A DNA stretch of 64,000 bases, taken from the NCBI RefSeq assembly GCF_017744045.1, contig NZ_JAGHRD010000002.1. The stretch is one strand, 5' to 3'. Source of the DNA: Pelagimonas sp017744045 (GTDB lineage: Bacteria > Pseudomonadota > Alphaproteobacteria > Rhodobacterales > Rhodobacteraceae). Position 1 is the stretch's first letter. Every line of letters starts with the position of its first letter. The notes under the pieces are model-generated. The model did not search any database, was not told the origin of the DNA, and saw only the letters and a program-made list of their open reading frames with translations. The translations under genes were made by a program, and so were the position numbers. Of the stretch, positions 60,207-64,000 are shown piece after piece.

Positions 60207-61460
60207 TCAAGGATCACCGCGCAAACGACCCGCCCCCAAGGCGCTGAGCCCAAGCATCAGCGCTGCCATGAACAGGCAAAGGGCCACACCGCCCAGCTGA
60301 TAACTCAGCCCCGAAAGCAGTGTTCCCAGCAACCGGCCCGCAGCATTGGCCATGTAGTAGAACCCAACATCCATGGTCACCCTTTCGCCCTTGGAAAAGG
60401 CGAGGATGAGGTAGGAATGCAAGGAGGAGTTCACGGCAAAGACTGCGCCGAATACCAATAGCCCTGCGATCAGAACCAGTGTTAGCCAGGTTTGCGGTGT
60501 GCCAGCGCCCCAAACCAGCGCCGCCAGGATCAAGGGAAGGACCGCCAACCCACCGACCCAGTTTTTCGCCGAGGCAATGATTTCTACCTCGGAACGGTCT
60601 TTGGCGCGCAACAGCTTGGGCGCGGCTCCCTGCACAAATCCGTAAAGGATCGTCCAGACCGCCATAAAGGTGCCGATGGTGAAAAAGGCAAGCCGGTTGC
60701 CCTCTTCACTGCCATCCGACAGCACTGCGTAGAAATAGACCGGAATGCCGACGACAAACCAGACATCGCGCGCGCCGAACAGGAACACCCGCGCAAAGCT
60801 GAGCCAATTGATGTTGCGATCTTTAGAGATGACTTCTTTGAATTTGGCGTCTTTCTTGGCCCCAGGCAGACCCGTTGGCATACGCAAAATGACGGCCAAC
60901 AACACCAGTGACAAGATCGCCGCCATGCCCAGAACCGCCGGAACAAACCCGGCCAAGCCCAAAAGCGCAGCCCCAAGCAGGAAGCCGCACCCTTTGACGG
61001 CATTCTTGGAGCCGGTCAGAACCGCAACCCATTTGAACAAACCACCCTGCCCTTTGGGGGCCAGCAGTTTCACTGCGGATTTGGCCGACATCTTGGACAG
61101 ATCCTTGGCCACGCCTGACAGGCCCTGAACAGCCATGACAAAGATGACCGAGGCTGTCAGCCCCCAGGCCGGATTCAGTTGCGACAGCGCCAATAGCGCC
61201 ACAACCTGCAACCCTAGCCCCGCATATAGTGTGCTGCTGAGCCCAAAGCGCGCGGCGATCCAACCCGCCGAAAGATTGGTCACAATCCCCGCCAATTCAT
61301 AAAGCAGGAACAGATAGGCCAGTTGCACCGGTGAAAAGCCTAGCGTGTGAAAGTGCAACAGCACCAACATGCGCAGCGCGCCATCGGTCAGCATAAAGGC
61401 CCAATAGGCCGCCGTCACCGCGATGTAACCAGCCAAGCCCTGTGGCTTTGCGTCAGTCAT
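60207..61460 (-). CDS. arsJ: Organoarsenical exporter ArsJ (MFS)
   Basis: 417 residues with about 12 spans. YIAVTAAYWAFMLTDGALRMLVLLHFHTLG opens the family; LSGVAKDLSKMSAKSAVKLL and LFKWVAVLTGSKNAVKGCGF follow. ArsJ exports 1-arseno-3-phosphoglycerate, which then decays to arsenate outside. The partner GAPDH lies directly upstream with 48 bases between, occupied by a hairpin. ATG 61460 is chosen over an in-frame upstream ATG at 61499 because the family begins there. Confidence 0.94.
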   Translation of the reverse strand: MTDAKPQGLAGYIAVTAAYWAFMLTDGALRMLVLLHFHTLGFSPVQLAYLFLLYELAGIVTNLSAGWIAARFGLSSTLYAGLGLQVVALLALSQLNPAWGLTASVIFVMAVQGLSGVAKDLSKMSAKSAVKLLAPKGQGGLFKWVAVLTGSKNAVKGCGFLLGAALLGLAGFVPAVLGMAAILSLVLLAVILRMPTGLPGAKKDAKFKEVISKDRNINWLSFARVFLFGARDVWFVVGIPVYFYAVLSDGSEEGNRLAFFTIGTFMAVWTILYGFVQGAAPKLLRAKDRSEVEIIASAKNWVGGLAVLPLILAALVWGAGTPQTWLTLVLIAGLLVFGAVFAVNSSLHSYLILAFSKGERVTMDVGFYYMANAAGRLLGTLLSGLSYQLGGVALCLFMAALMLGLSALGAGRLRGDP

Positions 61461-61481
61461 GAATTCTTTCCCGCAAAGGCA

Positions 61482-61500
61482 GGTGGGGTAAAACCCCACC
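61482..61500. repeat. Hairpin GGTGGGGT-AAA-ACCCCACC in the ars operon
   Basis: A perfect 8-bp stem between the GAPDH and arsJ genes. On the coding (minus) strand the loop reads TTT. It may set the relative amounts of the two mRNA parts. Confidence 0.6.
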
Positions 61501-61508
61501 CTACCGCA

Positions 61509-62507
61509 TTACAAAGACGCGCCGACCTTGGCTGCGACATCCGCCAAACGGTGGGCATAGCCCCATTCATTGTCATACCAGGCATAGATTTTCACCTGGG
61601 TTCCATTCACAACCATGGTCGAGGGCGCATCGATGATCGAGCTGCGCGCGTCATTTGTGTAATCGGTCGAGACAAGTGGGCGGGTTTCATAGCCCAGGAT
61701 GCCTTTGAGCGCGCCTTCAGAGGCGACTCGGAACATCTCGTTCACTTCCTCAACCGTTGTTTCACGCTCAACCTCGAACACGCAATCGGTGAGCGAAGCA
61801 TTCAGCAGCGGCACCCGAACCGCATGGCCGTTCAACCGCCCCTTGAGTTCGGGATAGATCAGCGTGATCGCCGTGGCCGAGCCGGTCGAGGTTGGGATCA
61901 GCGAATTCAAAGCCGAGCGCGCGCGGCGCAGATCTTTGTGCGGCTTGTCGACGATGGTCTGGGTGTTGGTCACATCATGGATCGTGGTCATCGACCCATG
62001 TTTGATCCCCAACCCTTCGTGGATCACCTTGACCACAGGAGCCAAGCAGTTGGTGGTGCAAGAGGCGGCGGTGATGATCTTGTGCTCGTCGGCATTATAG
62101 ATGTCATCATTCACACCAATCACCAGATTGGCGGCATTGCCATCCTTGACCGGGGCCGAGACCACGACCTTTTTCACGCCCGCGTCAAAATAGGGCTGAA
62201 TGCGGGCTTCGGTTTTGAAATAGCCGGTGCAATCGACCACCACATCCGCCTCAGCCAAAGGCAGGTCGCTCAGCTCTCGGGTTTGAAAGGTCGGGATGCG
62301 GGTGCCGTTTATGGTGATGCTGGTTTCATCGCTTGAAAATTCTGCGTCCCAGCGCCCATGCACCGTATCAAACTCCAAAAGATGCGCATGGGTGGCCGCA
62401 TCGCCGACCGCATCATTGATCCAGGCGATCTCCATCCCGGCCTCCAGCATGGGTTTCAAAACCAGCTTTCCCATGCGGCCAAGGCCGTTGATTGCATATT
62501 TGGTCAT
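61509..62507 (-). CDS. gap: ArsJ-associated glyceraldehyde-3-phosphate dehydrogenase
   Basis: 332 residues. NAD-binding INGLGRMGKL at the N-terminus and the catalytic cysteine C150 in AASCTTNCLAPV. In arsenic operons this GAPDH uses arsenate in place of phosphate to form 1-arseno-3-phosphoglycerate, the cargo of ArsJ. It is three bases from the stop of the upstream arsR-arsC gene and directly upstream of arsJ. The start is ATG 62507. The operon position, more than the sequence itself, tells it apart from the housekeeping enzyme. Confidence 0.94.
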   Translation of the reverse strand: MTKYAINGLGRMGKLVLKPMLEAGMEIAWINDAVGDAATHAHLLEFDTVHGRWDAEFSSDETSITINGTRIPTFQTRELSDLPLAEADVVVDCTGYFKTEARIQPYFDAGVKKVVVSAPVKDGNAANLVIGVNDDIYNADEHKIITAASCTTNCLAPVVKVIHEGLGIKHGSMTTIHDVTNTQTIVDKPHKDLRRARSALNSLIPTSTGSATAITLIYPELKGRLNGHAVRVPLLNASLTDCVFEVERETTVEEVNEMFRVASEGALKGILGYETRPLVSTDYTNDARSSIIDAPSTMVVNGTQVKIYAWYDNEWGYAHRLADVAAKVGASL

Positions 62508-62510
62508 GTT

Positions 62511-63335
62511 TCAGTCTTCCGTTTTGGCGATTTCATCGATTTGGTTTTGCAGGCTGACACGATCGAGCGTTTCGATCGGCAATGCGGTAAAGGCTTTGAT
62601 GCGGTTGCGCATGGCCCCATAGACCTGCTGAAAGGCCAGGCGCTTTTCGGCATCGGTGCCGGTGGCCTTGACCGGATCGGGCTGCCCCCAATGCCCGGTC
62701 ATGGGCTGACCCGGCCAAGGGGGGCATTCTTCGTTGGCGGCTGTGTCGCAAACCGTAAAGACGAAATCCATGTCTGGCGCGTCCGGGCCGCGAAACTCAT
62801 CAACATTCTTGGCCCGCAGCCCGGTTGTGTCATGCCCCTTGGCCGCCAAAAGCTCGATTGCAAAGGGATTGAGGTCTGACTGCGGTTTGGTGCCTGCCGA
62901 AAACACCTCAAACCGATCTCCGGCAAGATCGCGCATCAGCGTCTCGGCGAAAATAGACCGGGCCGAGTTTCCAGTGCAGATGAAAAGGACGTTGCGCTTA
63001 CGATCAGCCATGTCTGACTCCTTTGGCAAAGGGGAAGGTAGACATTGTTCAGGACGGCCCCGACAGCAATCCGAGGCCAGATAATCGACCAATTGCGCGG
63101 CGGCCTCGGTTTGAGCAGCATATAAAAGAGACGTGCCGCTGCGAACCTGCGTGACCAATCCCGCCTGACGCAAATGTGCCAGACAAGCTGACAGGGACGA
63201 GGCAGGCAAGTTCAGAACCTGCGCAATTTCCCCGGCGGGCAGCAGATCGGGATAGCGCCGCATCAAAAGCCGAAACACTGCCAAGCGGCGTGCATGAGCC
63301 AATGAGGCCAATTGAGAGATCACTTCACTTTCCAT
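62511..63335 (-). CDS. ArsR regulator fused to arsenate reductase ArsC (thioredoxin-type)
   Basis: 274 residues in two domains. 1-100: ArsR winged helix (LPAGEIAQVLNLPASSLSACLAHLRQAGLV) with cysteines C90, C91 and C98 available to sense arsenite. 110-274: low-molecular-weight phosphatase-type ArsC with the P-loop CTGNSARS (C120) and the two resolving cysteines C196 and C204 in TVCDTAANEECPPWPG, then GHWGQPDP. So it both represses and reduces arsenate. An internal ATG (63009-63011) with AAAGGAG upstream could also give free ArsC. The start is ATG 63335. Confidence 0.93.
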   Translation of the reverse strand: MESEVISQLASLAHARRLAVFRLLMRRYPDLLPAGEIAQVLNLPASSLSACLAHLRQAGLVTQVRSGTSLLYAAQTEAAAQLVDYLASDCCRGRPEQCLPSPLPKESDMADRKRNVLFICTGNSARSIFAETLMRDLAGDRFEVFSAGTKPQSDLNPFAIELLAAKGHDTTGLRAKNVDEFRGPDAPDMDFVFTVCDTAANEECPPWPGQPMTGHWGQPDPVKATGTDAEKRLAFQQVYGAMRNRIKAFTALPIETLDRVSLQNQIDEIAKTED

Positions 63336-63347
63336 ATTTCCGGAAAT
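63336..63347. promoter_or_regulatory. ArsR-type operator palindrome ATTTCCGGAAAT
   Basis: A perfect 12-bp palindrome touching the arsR start codon, with an extra half-site TACGGAATT just beyond (63348-63355). Its position suits autorepression of the ars operon. Confidence 0.55.
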
Positions 63348-63804
63348 ACGGAATTAGAAGCGACTCGCCAAGTGAAGTTTTTGTAACGCAGTGCCAGGGC
63401 GGAATTTGGGTGCCCTGCCAATCCTGAAAGGCTGGCATTCCACCGCCCAAGGAATCACCCACCCTGCCCTTACGTCTCCGTTAGCGCCTAACATTCAAAA
63501 CCCGGAACATTATGCCGCAGGCTACCCAGTACTACGTAGAGAGCGATTATCGGATTTGAAGCCTCAATCGTTAAGAAATGCTTGCGCAAACGTAAATATG
63601 GCCGGGTCAGGAAAACAAAGGGGTTAGCCGCGTTTTCGCAAATTCCTTTACCGATTTTCTCCTGTTTAAAAAATTTTTTTACAAATAACTCATTGCATTT
63701 GCTTATCTTATACAAAAATTTTCCCCGTCACCTATGATCGCAACAAGACATGTCAGGACGAAAGTTCTCGTCTTGGGGGAGAATTTCAATGGGAGGAGAT
63801 ATCC
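63348..63804. other. 457-base divergent gap between the ars operon and acs
   Basis: No gene is supported. The left part must carry the ars promoter and the right part the acs promoter. The stretch around 63655-63720 is very A/T-rich (A6-T7 run) and TTGCGCAA is found at about 63583. No promoter could be placed firmly. Confidence 0.45.
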
Positions 63805-64000
63805 ATGAGCGATACAACCGCAAATACTGATACGGCACCGACCTATCCACCAAGCGCGGAGTTGTCCTCGCAAGCCCATGTTGACGCGTCGCGTTATGAT
63901 GAGATGTATGCGCAGTCGGTGAGCGATCCTGAGGGGTTCTGGGGGGCTCAGGCGGAGCGGCTGGATTGGATCAAGGCGCCGAGCCAGGTCAAGAACGTCA
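63805..64000 (+). CDS. acs: Acetyl-CoA synthetase, 3' part outside the window
   Basis: Only the first 65 codons are present. SAHVDASRYDEMYAQSV-like sequence followed by DPEGFWGAQAERLDWIKAP is the N-terminal ACAS domain of AMP-forming acetyl-CoA synthetase, which activates acetate. Start ATG 63805 has GGGAGGAG at the right spacing. The catalytic core lies beyond the window, so propionyl-CoA synthetase, a close relative, is not wholly excluded. Together with glcB it fits acetate or C2 use. Confidence 0.88.
   Translation, partial: MSDTTANTDTAPTYPPSAELSSQAHVDASRYDEMYAQSVSDPEGFWGAQAERLDWIKAPSQVKNV

Overview
The window is about 64 kb of G+C-rich DNA from an alphaproteobacterium, most likely of the Rhodobacterales (Roseobacter group). 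The evidence is the gene content and order: a four-subunit sarcosine oxidase set in the order soxB-soxD-soxA-soxG, pyrC-pyrE-dnaB, radA-cvpA, surE-pcm-nlpD, a CcmI-type cytochrome c maturation factor, DUF1289, DUF1284 and DUF2199 proteins, and GC-palindromic intergenic elements of a kind common in this group. I see no rRNA, tRNA, CRISPR array, transposase or phage gene. It reads as chromosomal core with small accessory patches.

Layout. 1-4 kb: 3' part of prfC, then a MoxR ATPase/VWA pair on the minus strand. 4.2-11.3 kb: an accessory surface-polysaccharide-type cluster with three related family-2 glycosyltransferases (one fused to a decayed sulfotransferase-like domain), an intact sulfotransferase-like protein, an FkbM methyltransferase and an alpha/beta-hydrolase-like protein that has lost its nucleophile. 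11.3-14.9 kb: pyrC, pyrE, dnaB. 14.9-16.4 kb: a lower-G+C patch with two orphan genes. 16.4-24.1 kb: a CobS-like membrane protein, the translationally coupled alr-mlaE-mlaF string with two small membrane proteins, a coiled-coil membrane protein, radA and cvpA. 24.1-27.6 kb: a multicopper oxidase facing a MarR regulator across two palindromic operators, an HTH-hydrolase fusion and a 55-residue small protein. 28-36.5 kb: purF, small proteins, bioY, an SDR protein, surE-pcm-nlpD. 36.5-45.7 kb: a GlcG/HbpS-type protein with malate synthase G, an Atm1-type ABC exporter, a long acidic LysM protein, a LOG-family protein, sodB and a secreted orphan. 45.8-51.2 kb: sarcosine oxidase. 51.4-56.9 kb: ccmI, ruvX, DUF1289, an RTX-repeat protein, tauE-dusA. 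57-60 kb: a dual GGDEF-EAL sensor with a perfect CtrA-type box upstream. 60.2-63.4 kb: an arsenate operon (arsR-arsC fusion, GAPDH, arsJ). The last 200 bases are the start of acs.

Functional groups. The arsenic operon pairs a GAPDH that can form 1-arseno-3-phosphoglycerate with the exporter ArsJ, under an ArsR domain fused to an arsenate reductase. Malate synthase and acetyl-CoA synthetase fit growth on C2 compounds; sarcosine oxidase fits use of methylated amines. The most unusual features are the glycosyltransferase/sulfotransferase cluster with decayed enzyme domains, the dispersed palindromic element family (five copies), the hairpin that buries the ruvX ribosome binding site, the MarR operator pair, and the in-frame ArsR-ArsC fusion that keeps an internal ribosome binding site.
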